Assembly: GCA_028688575.1 (NCBI GenBank)
Contig: JAQTXW010000015.1
Coordinates: 1 to 44,995 of the forward strand
Reading direction: 5' to 3'
DNA length: 44,995 bases
From: Methylotenera sp.
Lineage (GTDB): Bacteria > Pseudomonadota > Gammaproteobacteria > Burkholderiales > Methylophilaceae
Below, in pieces: positions 25,735 through 33,381 of this stretch (position 1 is the stretch's first letter; each line of letters opens with the position of its first letter). Below the pieces are notes generated by a model. That model had not been told where the DNA came from. It did not search any database and was given only the letters and a program-made list of their open reading frames with translations. The position numbers and the translations under genes were made by a program.

Positions 25735-26274
25735 CTATTCCAGATTAGCATGGATAGCGCGCATGCCTTCTTCAGTCAGGCCTTTAGCGAAAATCAGATC
25801 AGCAATGGTTGCTTCCAGGAAAATCAATGTTGAAAGCTCAAATTGTGAGCCCATTGGCATGCCTTGTGTTAATGGGAAGCTGCTATCGTTACCGATTTGG
25901 ATTGTTAAATCAGCAGCATCAGCCATCGGTGAAGATTTCTTCATTGAAATCACAACTAATTTAGCGCCGACTGATTTTGCTTTTTTCACGAAAGGTAATA
26001 ATGTTTCTGTACCGCCAGAACCTGAAACCAGAACCAACAAGTCGCCCGCTTTAATGGCTGGGGTTACAACCTCACCAATCATGCTTACGTTGTAGCCAGC
26101 ATGCACCAAGCGCATTGCAAAGAAACGTGACACCAGCAATGAACGGCCAGCGCCGCCGATAAATGTGCGGCCAGCACCTTCAACCAGTTTTAAAAGCTCC
26201 GCTGATTTAGAGTTGTCGGTTTCAGCCAGAATACTGGTGAGTTTGTCTAGAATTAATTTTTGACTACTACTCAT
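25735..26274 (-). CDS. hxlB: 6-phospho-3-hexuloisomerase (RuMP pathway)
   Basis: Converts 3-hexulose 6-phosphate to fructose 6-phosphate, the second step of formaldehyde assimilation by the RuMP cycle. The 179-residue protein is a single SIS domain with GAGRS (41-45) and LVSGSGGTET (82-91), both sugar-phosphate-binding loops. The size and the SSFPLTQGMPMGSQFE segment match Hpi (also called Phi). AGGAGA precedes the ATG. It lies 126 bp downstream of the synthase gene with an imperfect terminator between, so it may be transcribed by partial read-through or from its own promoter. Confidence 0.95.
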   Translation of the reverse strand: MSSSQKLILDKLTSILAETDNSKSAELLKLVEGAGRTFIGGAGRSLLVSRFFAMRLVHAGYNVSMIGEVVTPAIKAGDLLVLVSGSGGTETLLPFVKKAKSVGAKLVVISMKKSSPMADAADLTIQIGNDSSFPLTQGMPMGSQFELSTLIFLEATIADLIFAKGLTEEGMRAIHANLE

Positions 26275-26324
26275 GATGTCTCCTCGTTTTAATCTAACAT
26301 TTTTTAATAAAAAATATCATATAA

Positions 26325-26360
26325 AAAAAATCCCGACCCATTACTGAGTCAGGATTTTTT
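26325..26360 (-). terminator. Hairpin terminator between hxlA and hxlB
   Basis: An imperfect inverted repeat with A8/T6 flanks and the arms ATCC-C-GAC and GTC-A-GGAT (two internal mismatches) around TTAC. On the minus strand it is followed by a long T run, so it could act as a partial terminator that sets the hxlA:hxlB transcript ratio. Confidence 0.7.
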
Positions 26361-26400
26361 ATTCGCTCATTTCAATAACTGATTATTGAAATAGGTTGAA

Positions 26401-27033
26401 TTAACCGTGAACGATAGCTGTGATTTCAGCAGCTGCAGCAGCTGGGTCAGCAGCGCCGTAGATAGCAGCACCAGCAACAACGATAGTTGCACCAGCGTCA
26501 ACAACTTGTTTAGCAGTAGCCGCTTTAACGCCACCAGCAACTGAGATTTCAACGCCTAAGTTTAAACCAGCAACCAATGCCAAGTCAGCGAATGGTGTTT
26601 GGCCAGCAGCTTGTTGGTCAAGACCAGTGTGAACACCGATGATGTGTGCGCCAGCAGCAGCAACTGCTTTAGTTACAGCAGCTTTATCAGCAACGTTGAT
26701 CAAGTCAACTTGTGCTTTTTTGCCGTATTTGTTAGCAACATCGATTACGCCTTTGATAGTACCAATATCAGAAATACCTAATACAGTAACGATGTCAGCA
26801 CCAGCTTTGAAGAATGGCTCAGCTTCGTAGAAACCAGCGTCAGCTGTTTTTAAGTCAACTAAGATTTTGTTGTTTGGGAATTTAGCGCGCAATGTTTCAA
26901 GCAATTTGATACCGTTGTGCTTGATGCATGGTGTACCGATTTCCAAAATGTCCACGTGTGGAGCAACTGTAGTTGCCAAAGCAACGGTTGCGTCAAAATC
27001 TAATGAATCTAGTGCCATTTGGGTTAATGCCAT
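26401..27033 (-). CDS. hxlA: 3-hexulose-6-phosphate synthase (RuMP pathway)
   Basis: Fixes formaldehyde onto ribulose 5-phosphate, the entry step of the RuMP cycle. The 210-residue TIM barrel of the OMP-decarboxylase group shows the D-x-K-x-x-D motif as Asp59, Lys61 and Asp64 (LVDLKTADAGFYE), the EIGTPCIKHNG loop and the C-terminal phosphate site (VAGGVKAAT, VVAGAAIYGA). Codon use is narrow, with repeated GCT/GCA alanine codons, as expected for a very highly expressed enzyme. It has a consensus-like promoter, a structured leader of about 140 nt and the ribosome-binding site GGAGA. Confidence 0.96.
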   Translation of the reverse strand: MALTQMALDSLDFDATVALATTVAPHVDILEIGTPCIKHNGIKLLETLRAKFPNNKILVDLKTADAGFYEAEPFFKAGADIVTVLGISDIGTIKGVIDVANKYGKKAQVDLINVADKAAVTKAVAAAGAHIIGVHTGLDQQAAGQTPFADLALVAGLNLGVEISVAGGVKAATAKQVVDAGATIVVAGAAIYGAADPAAAAAEITAIVHG

Positions 27034-27097
27034 GGTATTTTCTCCGATTAATAATTTTCAAGTTACTACTTTTATTGCTTATTTGCATGAAAGTCAA

Positions 27098-27164
27098 TTT
27101 AACAGTTCGCACCGTTAAAATTAAATTTCATAATTCAAATTCAGTAAGTGCTAAATCTAGCGCT
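27098..27164 (-). promoter_or_regulatory. Structured 5' leader of hxlA (two hairpins)
   Basis: Downstream of the predicted start site the minus strand can fold two hairpins. The first (27164-27147) pairs AGCGCTA with TAGCACT around GATT, about 10 nt from the 5' end. The second (27119-27098) pairs TTTAACGGT with ACTGTTAAA around GCGA, a GNRA tetraloop. Neither is followed by a T run, so they are not terminators. A role in mRNA stability is inferred from a 5'-end hairpin on a highly expressed gene. Confidence 0.5.
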
Positions 27165-27181
27165 ATAAAAACTGGACACTT

Positions 27182-27210
27182 ATAGTAAATGCCCAGCCGT
27201 TATATGTCAA
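27182..27210 (-). promoter_or_regulatory. Strong sigma-70 promoter of hxlA
   Basis: On the minus strand a perfect -35 TTGACA (27210-27205) is followed by a 17-bp spacer and the -10 TACTAT (27187-27182). Transcription would start near 27175, giving a leader of about 142 nt before the hxlA ATG. Confidence 0.8.
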
Positions 27211-27270
27211 TTATAAAGCGGCTAAATTAAGCTTTTATTACAAAATTGTTCTGATCTGAAAGCCTTCAGA

Positions 27271-28224
27271 TTAAAGTTTTTCGCTTAATGCTGCTTCAAG
27301 TTTGTTTTGGTCAGCAACGAAACCGCGTATACCTTCAGCCAGCTTCTCAGTAGCCATTGCATCCTGGTTCAATGCGAAACGGAACTCTTCTTCTGTCATT
27401 TTTGCTGATGGAGTCTTAGTCGCACCGTTGTCTTTCAGCACTTGCACCAATGTACCTTCAGTGGCTGCCAAATCTTGCAACAGGTTTGGAGATACTGTCA
27501 GACGGTCACAGCCAGCCAGAGCGATCAGTTCACCTGTGTTGCGGAATGAAGCACCCATGACCACTGTTTTGTAGCCATGTTCTTTGTAATATTGATAGAT
27601 AGCGCGCACTGAAACCACGCCTGGGTCAGTTTCCTGTGTGTACTCTGTTGTTGGGTTCTTCGCTTTGTACCAGTCAAGAATACGGCCTACGAATGGTGAG
27701 ATCAGAAATACGCCAGCTTCAGCACATGCACGTGCCTGGCCAAAACCGAATAACAATGTCAGGTTACATTGAATGCCTTCTTTTTCAAGAATCTCACCCG
27801 CTTTGATGCCTTCCCATGTGGATGCCAATTTAATCAGCACGCGGTCTTTGCTTACGCCTGACTCTTCGTAAAGTTTGATCAATTTACGGCCTTTAGCCAC
27901 CATTGCATCCAAATTGAAAGACAAACGCGCATCTACTTCTGTTGAAATGCGACCTGGTACTTCTTTAGTGATTTCAGTACCAATCAATACCGCCAGCTTG
28001 TCAGCAGCATTGTCAATTTGTTCAGCTTTGGTACCACCTTGCGCTTTTGCATAGGCAATCGCAGTTTCAATTAAAGGTGCATATTGCGGTAATTGGCTTG
28101 CTTTTAAAACTAATGATGGATTGGTTGTTGCATCTACTGGTTTAACTGCTTTAATCGCTTCAACATCACCAGTATCTGCCACGATAGTGGTCATCGCTTT
28201 TAATTGCTCTAACAAATTAGCCAT
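27271..28224 (-). CDS. tal: Transaldolase
   Basis: A 317-residue TalB-type enzyme that transfers a dihydroxyacetone unit between sugar phosphates and regenerates ribulose 5-phosphate in the RuMP cycle. The Schiff-base lysine is Lys132 ([16 protein letters not shown]) and the catalytic Asp17 is in VADTGD, the same numbering as E. coli TalB. The [13 protein letters not shown] and [15 protein letters not shown] motifs are also present. GGAGGC is ideally placed before the ATG. A small hairpin over the stop codon (27254-27271) is a weak terminator candidate. Its place directly upstream of hxlA fits rearrangement of RuMP carbon. Confidence 0.96.
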   Translation of the reverse strand: MANLLEQLKAMTTIVADTGDVEAIKAVKPVDATTNPSLVLKASQLPQYAPLIETAIAYAKAQGGTKAEQIDNAADKLAVLIGTEITKEVPGRISTEVDARLSFNLDAMVAKGRKLIKLYEESGVSKDRVLIKLASTWEGIKAGEILEKEGIQCNLTLLFGFGQARACAEAGVFLISPFVGRILDWYKAKNPTTEYTQETDPGVVSVRAIYQYYKEHGYKTVVMGASFRNTGELIALAGCDRLTVSPNLLQDLAATEGTLVQVLKDNGATKTPSAKMTEEEFRFALNQDAMATEKLAEGIRGFVADQNKLEAALSEKL

Positions 28225-28280
28225 TACTGCCTCCTAAAAGTTTATATTTAAATACATGTCTGTACAAAATCAAGTCGTAC

Positions 28281-28286
28281 ATTATA
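28281..28286 (-). promoter_or_regulatory. Candidate -10 box of tal
   Basis: A perfect TATAAT on the minus strand lies 57 bp upstream of the tal ATG. No good TTGACA match is at the right distance, so either the promoter depends on an activator or the hexamer is fortuitous in AT-rich sequence. Confidence 0.4.
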
Positions 28287-28309
28287 TCTTAATATTACAC
28301 TCTTTAAAA

Positions 28310-29587
28310 TCAAATACTGTCACTAAACATTGCAGGAATAAGTGCGCGCCTCTCATTCTCCACTGGGCTGTTGGCTTTTCTACGCTCTAGGGGGAGTGTG
28401 ATCACAAAGGTAGCACCATGCCCCTCTACACTGCTGGCCGTGATTCTGCCGCGATGTTTTCTAAGCGTAACACTCACAAAATACAAACCCAAGCCGCTGC
28501 CTTCTTGCGCTTGATGTTCACCATCGGCGCGGCTAAATCTTTTAAAAATTTTGGTGATTTTTTTAGCAGGTATGCCTGGGCCTTGGTCGATCACTTTAAG
28601 CTCGACTGAGTTTTCATCACTTGCGAGCAGCACTTTTAGCTCACTCTGTTCGGGCGAATATTTCACCGCGTTTAATAACACATTTGAGATCGCACGTAGC
28701 AGGAGACCGAAATCACCTCTTACCCACAAAGGGTCTTCTGGTAAACGCGTGCTTAATTTAAGCTGCTTAATTAATGACAATTCGTAAACATCGTCCACAG
28801 CCTGCTGGATCAAACTCACTATATCCAACTCCTGAAACTTATTCACATTGATCATTTCAGCCCTCGATGCTTGCAGAAACCCCTCAGCCATCGCGTACGC
28901 ACGCGTAATCATCTTCCCCATGCGCTCGGTGTATTTATTGTGTTCAAACTTATCCAGCAACAGCATCGCAGCACCGAGTGGCGCTCGAATATCATGCGAT
29001 ATAAAGGTAAGGGTGTCACTCCTGCTTTGATGTAAGTCACGCAAGTGCTTTGCAGTCAATTGCACTCTGGAAATCCTGGACTGCAGCGGATCCTCATTCG
29101 CTGCGGCATTTTCTTCCTCTTGCTCCATTCCTAAGGCTGCCAGTTCATCGCGCAGATTCTGCAACTCCCTATCTAAGAACAATTGTGCAGAATCCAATCT
29201 ACGCCATCTCCACATAGGATAAGCAAGCAATATCGGCAGTAAAGCTCCTAATGGCGGGATCCATACACGGAATACCAGAACGCCAACCAGCAGGATACCA
29301 GTCACTGAGATTAGATATAGCAGATTCGCCGCCAATGACTGGATAGGTGTCAATTTCGGCAGCCACAGCAGCGGCAACACTGCCAGGAACACACACAGAA
29401 TGGCCGCCACTGGTAAAGACGTGGTACGCGCAACACCACCAGCCGTGTGGCTAAGCAGCTGCACACCCTCATAAAACAGTCGATCAAGACAGAGAGGCTC
29501 AGTAGCTAACGACAACAATAACGATAGAAAAACCAGAACAGCTGCCGTATAAATTTTGTCATTCAGTCTCATACCAATTACGAACAT
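28310..29587 (-). CDS. Membrane sensor histidine kinase
   Basis: A 425-residue kinase with hydrophobic helices at about residues 12-30, 57-75 and 82-125, the last stretch being two helices joined at WIPPLG, and no sizeable sensor domain. Then come a short coiled coil (about 135-185), the HisKA box with phospho-acceptor His198 (TFISHDIRAPLG) and a complete HATPase domain (N box with Asn302/Asn306, DQGPGIP 334-340, GSGLGLYF 363-370). The membrane segment ending FRVWIPPLG ... YPMWRWRRL resembles the part that follows CHASE2 domains in other kinases, so the CHASE2 sensor may have been lost; that is inference. The start may be the ATG at 29572 instead. It lies 122 bp downstream of its probable partner regulator. 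Confidence 0.85.
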   Translation of the reverse strand: MFVIGMRLNDKIYTAAVLVFLSLLLSLATEPLCLDRLFYEGVQLLSHTAGGVARTTSLPVAAILCVFLAVLPLLWLPKLTPIQSLAANLLYLISVTGILLVGVLVFRVWIPPLGALLPILLAYPMWRWRRLDSAQLFLDRELQNLRDELAALGMEQEEENAAANEDPLQSRISRVQLTAKHLRDLHQSRSDTLTFISHDIRAPLGAAMLLLDKFEHNKYTERMGKMITRAYAMAEGFLQASRAEMINVNKFQELDIVSLIQQAVDDVYELSLIKQLKLSTRLPEDPLWVRGDFGLLLRAISNVLLNAVKYSPEQSELKVLLASDENSVELKVIDQGPGIPAKKITKIFKRFSRADGEHQAQEGSGLGLYFVSVTLRKHRGRITASSVEGHGATFVITLPLERRKANSPVENERRALIPAMFSDSI

Positions 29588-29709
29588 GTCCTTTCAGGCT
29601 TTTCTTATTGTTTTCACTCGCTACCATACGTTTTAGCTGCTGGATAACTTATTCAAAGACTTACAAGTGCGATTTATCCTACTGAAACGCACACTTTAAC
29701 CAGACTCTC

Positions 29710-30393
29710 TCAGTTACGCTCTAAACGGTAACCCTGCTGATAGATAGAAGTTAATTTCCAGCCATTTTCGGGGACAAGTTTTAATTTAGAACGCAGATGA
29801 CTGATATGCACATCAACCTTGCGCGTTTCCAACTCCGAGATGGCACCCCAAACCACGTTCATCAAGTGTGTTCTTGACAGCAATACGCCTTCATTTTTAA
29901 AGAAATAAAGCGCCAGATCAAACTCCTTGTCTGTTAATTTAACCTCTTCACCTGCAAGGGTAGCCACTCTTGATTTAGTATCCAGTTTTAATGCGCCGTA
30001 CTCATAACACGCTTCAACCTGAGACTGGCTAGCAACACGCCGTAATAAGGCATTCACACGTGCCATTAACAAGGCGCGACTCGCTGGCTTAACCACATAA
30101 TCATCTGCCCCCGCTTCCATCACGCGCACAATATCGTCTTCCTCTGAGCGGCCTGTGAAAAAGATAATCGGCGGGAGTTTATTTGACCTTAACTTAACGC
30201 TCACCATAACATCAGGGCCCTCCATATCAGGCAATGCCCAATCAAATATGAAAAGATCATACTGCACGTTCGGGAACTGCCTTAAAAAATCCAAACCGGT
30301 TTCAAAGTGATCCACTTCAAAGTGAGCTTCCTCCAGCCATTCAATGACAGTTTCAGCAAAGGCTAAATCATCTTCTAACAAGGCTATTTTCAT
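29710..30393 (-). CDS. Two-component response regulator, OmpR/PhoB family
   Basis: A 227-residue transcription regulator. The receiver domain has the acidic pocket Glu7-Asp8-Asp9, phospho-acceptor Asp51 (YDLFIFDWALPDMEG), Thr80 and Lys102. The winged-helix DNA-binding domain is at about 130-225, with KLTDKEFDLALYFFKNEG and the recognition helix region RKVDVHISHLRSKL. It is cotranscribed with the kinase that follows. Its location between H4MPT genes and transaldolase suggests it could control C1 genes, but nothing in its sequence names a target. Confidence 0.88.
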   Translation of the reverse strand: MKIALLEDDLAFAETVIEWLEEAHFEVDHFETGLDFLRQFPNVQYDLFIFDWALPDMEGPDVMVSVKLRSNKLPPIIFFTGRSEEDDIVRVMEAGADDYVVKPASRALLMARVNALLRRVASQSQVEACYEYGALKLDTKSRVATLAGEEVKLTDKEFDLALYFFKNEGVLLSRTHLMNVVWGAISELETRKVDVHISHLRSKLKLVPENGWKLTSIYQQGYRLERN

Positions 30394-30560
30394 CTTGATT
30401 TTTGTTCCACAGAGTTAACACATGCACGCGCTATTGAAATTGAATTAATCAGCACTTATTAATTTTGGCTAAGGCAAACATAAGCCTTGTTAAAAAGACG
30501 GAATAATATTGCATAGCATTGTAACGATTTAATCAAGCTTCACCAACCAAAGCGCCTCAT

Positions 30561-31418
30561 TTACAGTGTAGCCAACCGCAGTATATTGTCGACAAACAGC
30601 GTCGCCACCACCAAGTCTGCACTGGTGCCTGGATTAATTCCGCGCTGCTTGAGCGAGCGATCCCAATCCAGCAAGCGTTTTTGAATAAGTTTAGGATTTT
30701 CAAATAACCAGTAGTCTGCTTCAAAATCAAGCGCTTCATCCATCAACTGCTGTGCAACAAGCGCACCGTGTTTTCTGAGCACATGGGTATCTGGATGCTG
30801 TGTTAAAAAAGCTAGATAAATTGCCGTGGTTGCCCACGCTTGGTTGTCCCACTTGAACATTGCCTCTTGATACTTAGTTAAACCAAACTCCAGCACATCA
30901 CTGAACTGGTTAGCGTATTGCCAGGCAATACGATCTTTCTGCTGCGCGTAACGCATCATTTCCAACAAATTAATTGTTACATCATCATGCACATCATGCG
31001 CGCTAGAATCCCCCAAGCCAGCAGGATTTGCCATTGAAATTGATTGGGCCACCAATGTAGCATCTCGATTACTCAGTTGTGACAGTGTTTGTGCTAATGC
31101 GCCTGAAAAATCCTGAGCCTCATCAGGTATTAATACAGCATGCGCCAGCGGAGCGCACAGCAACAGCAAACCCAAATTGGTGTTCTGACCGACTGCATTT
31201 TGTGTCGCCTGCACCGCATAAAAAACACGCTCACCTACTGTGTAATCAGGTATTGCAATCACATTAGCAGTCACGTCTGCGCTCTTAATAAAATCATGCA
31301 CAGTCATGCCATGACCATCGGCAAAGACATGGACGTTTCCAGGTTTAACTGCCTGCAATTCAGCCATACACGCTGCTTGATAAGCCACAGCCAAATCTGC
31401 GGATAATACCTGCCTCAC
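30561..31418 (-). CDS. CitG-like (triphosphoribosyl-dephospho-CoA synthase family) protein of the H4MPT cluster
   Basis: A 285-residue CitG/MdcB-fold protein. Family motifs are visible: the N-terminal LAVAYQAACMAELQAVKPGNVH with the ELQAVKPG core, the DSSAHDVHDD segment near residue 135, and a C-terminal LKQRGINPGTSADLVVATLF. CitG makes the citrate lyase cofactor precursor, but no lyase genes are here. Relatives occur in methanogens and in H4MPT clusters of methylotrophs, so a ribosyl-phosphate transfer in cofactor synthesis is inferred. It starts with GTG at 31418 behind GAGG, 13 bp after the RimK-like gene. Confidence 0.83.
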   Translation of the reverse strand: MRQVLSADLAVAYQAACMAELQAVKPGNVHVFADGHGMTVHDFIKSADVTANVIAIPDYTVGERVFYAVQATQNAVGQNTNLGLLLLCAPLAHAVLIPDEAQDFSGALAQTLSQLSNRDATLVAQSISMANPAGLGDSSAHDVHDDVTINLLEMMRYAQQKDRIAWQYANQFSDVLEFGLTKYQEAMFKWDNQAWATTAIYLAFLTQHPDTHVLRKHGALVAQQLMDEALDFEADYWLFENPKLIQKRLLDWDRSLKQRGINPGTSADLVVATLFVDNILRLATL

Positions 31419-31431
31419 AACATGAACCTCA

Positions 31432-32322
31432 TTATTTTCCTAATTTACTCAAAAAATCATCGACCAGCATTTCAGCAATATTGAACTCGGTGACACTCTG
31501 CAACCCACGCCAGGCTGGAATACTATTGACTTCCAGCACGGAGTAAGCGCCATCCGCAGCCTGAATAATATCAATACCACAGTAATCAATATCCACCGCC
31601 TTTGCAGCCGCTAGCGCAAGTGCAACCATGGGCTCATCAGGCACTAGAAACTCACACCGCCCGCCTGCTGCTACATTATTGACAAAACCATCGCCATGCC
31701 TGCGCATGGCAGCAATCACCTTACCACCGATAACAAACACACGATAATCATGGGAAGTGCGAGCTGACTCAATGTACTGCTGAAGATAATACACACCATC
31801 AACATATTGCTGCATAGGTACAGGCAAAGGCTCATGAGCCAGCAATTTACGCACACCCTGCCCCTGAGAGCCAAATAGCGGCTTTATCACCAGCTGTATT
31901 TTGTTTTGCAAGGCTTGCTCGCGTATTAATGCAATTTGCGCTCGTGATTCGCACACCCAAGTTGCTGGTGTAGCAACATCGTACCTGCGCAGCAGAAAGC
32001 TGGTCATTGCTTTATCAACCGTGCGTTCAATAGCCCTTACATCATTATAAATAAGCGTGCCAAGACCGCTTAGCATATGTAATACATTCAAACGGGTAAT
32101 CACTTGCGGCAAGGTGCCGCCAGCGACGCCTCGAACAAAAGCGGCTGGAGGAGCGCATTCAAAACCAGGAATAACGACACATGGGTTAGGCTTAGACAAA
32201 TCAATCACGCAGTCTTGCAGTGACACAAACAATGCATCAACCCCACGCCTGGCAAACGCCTGCTTTAACTGGGAACCTTGCCAGCCTGCCTCATCGGTAA
32301 AAATGGGGAGTTTCAAACGCAA
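31432..32322 (-). CDS. RimK-type ATP-grasp ligase of the H4MPT cluster (MptN-like)
   Basis: A 296-residue ATP-grasp ligase of the RimK/MptN/CofF group, which adds glutamate or similar amino acids to acceptors. The nucleotide loop FGSQGQGVRKL (near residue 150), RVFVIGGKVIAAMRRHGDGF and the metal-binding YSVLEVNSIPAWRGLQ are clear. In methanogens MptN glutamylates tetrahydromethanopterin; the acceptor in methylotrophs is not established. The start is TTG at 32322 with AGGG five bases upstream; the protein begins in the usual place for the family (MRLKLPIFTDEAGW), so the rare start is credible. Confidence 0.82.
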   Translation of the reverse strand: MRLKLPIFTDEAGWQGSQLKQAFARRGVDALFVSLQDCVIDLSKPNPCVVIPGFECAPPAAFVRGVAGGTLPQVITRLNVLHMLSGLGTLIYNDVRAIERTVDKAMTSFLLRRYDVATPATWVCESRAQIALIREQALQNKIQLVIKPLFGSQGQGVRKLLAHEPLPVPMQQYVDGVYYLQQYIESARTSHDYRVFVIGGKVIAAMRRHGDGFVNNVAAGGRCEFLVPDEPMVALALAAAKAVDIDYCGIDIIQAADGAYSVLEVNSIPAWRGLQSVTEFNIAEMLVDDFLSKLGK

Positions 32323-32396
32323 ATAAACCCTGAAAATCTTTTGAACACACTTGGGAAATTAATTTAACATCTGGAGTTAATTAAATGTACCGGCGC

Positions 32397-33368
32397 TTAA
32401 TTAAATGACAGTGCAATCAATGCCGCATTCAGCTGACCTGCTTCAAATACGCTACCTGTATCCACATTAGTCACTGTCACTTTAGCGGGTGAGAATAAAA
32501 GCGGATCAATTTTATAAAAATCCATATTGTAGAACTTAAATACTTCAGCAAAAGTTTTACCATAGTCCTTGGATGCGCTACTTGGCAGATTTTTTGCCAA
32601 TTCCGCTGCAGCATGATCATCACCCCGTACCTGCAGGCTAACATCGCCGCCAAATAGAATGGCATCATTGGTACGTCCCATCCCCGTCATAAAATCTTTA
32701 GCCACAGGCGGCAATACGGCAATCCCAGTACCACTCACAATATACTCTAACGGAAAATGCAGCGTATGCGCCTTGTGCAAGGCCACCTCAAGCACCCTGC
32801 CTACGATTTGCACTACACCTGCAATGCTGGTGGTCGGCGTTAAAATAATGGTCAATCTATCCACAGGAATCTTCGTGTCACGCACGATTTTTTCGATGAC
32901 TTCCTGCGGTGGAATTTTGTCAGTTTCCAGCACGATACATGTACTGTCTGCACTATCCTGATAATTCAGCTCTTTAAACAAATCTTCGCGCTGTGCCAAC
33001 GCGCGCGCAGGGCCAGACCCCAGAGAAAAGAACTTTTCATGGCTCAAAGCCCAGCCAGCATACTGGCTTGCCAGACATGCTAGAACAGGCTGTGTTGAAC
33101 TCACAGCGACTGCCTCATTCCAACCCGCAAAACGATGATCAGCCTGCAAAGAAACCACACCTAACCCGCCCATGCAAATCTCTGCAATCAGCCTGCCTGC
33201 TTCAGCGCTCCCTGCTGACTGAATCCCCGCATCTACAATCACACAGCCTGCATCATGCTTTGAGACCCCTATCCTTAACCGCTCAGCCTGTGTTATCAGT
33301 TGATGCACAAGCACTGCACTTAATTGGTTCACGCTAGGTTTAGATTGTGATGTAGATTGACTTTGCAT
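32397..33368 (-). CDS. mch: Methenyltetrahydromethanopterin cyclohydrolase
   Basis: Hydrolyses methenyl-H4MPT to formyl-H4MPT, the second step of cofactor-bound formaldehyde oxidation, in the cytosol. The 323-residue protein shows the Mch landmarks: GCVIVDAGIQSAGSAEAGRL near the N-terminus, ICMGGLGVVSLQ, the LGSGPARALA loop and GTGIAVLPPVAKDFMTGMGR in the second half. The ATG follows a purine-rich AAAGGG. It lies 13 bp downstream of the COG2232 ATP-grasp gene and 74 bp upstream of the RimK-like gene, inside the H4MPT gene run. Confidence 0.95.
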   Translation of the reverse strand: MQSQSTSQSKPSVNQLSAVLVHQLITQAERLRIGVSKHDAGCVIVDAGIQSAGSAEAGRLIAEICMGGLGVVSLQADHRFAGWNEAVAVSSTQPVLACLASQYAGWALSHEKFFSLGSGPARALAQREDLFKELNYQDSADSTCIVLETDKIPPQEVIEKIVRDTKIPVDRLTIILTPTTSIAGVVQIVGRVLEVALHKAHTLHFPLEYIVSGTGIAVLPPVAKDFMTGMGRTNDAILFGGDVSLQVRGDDHAAAELAKNLPSSASKDYGKTFAEVFKFYNMDFYKIDPLLFSPAKVTVTNVDTGSVFEAGQLNAALIALSFN

Positions 33369-33381
33369 GTTTTCCCTTTAG

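Noticed and set aside
26367-26552. Leucine-rich small frame in the hxlA 3' region that looks like a membrane peptide
   Set aside because: The leucine run comes from reading repeated GCA/GCT-type alanine codons of hxlA in another frame.
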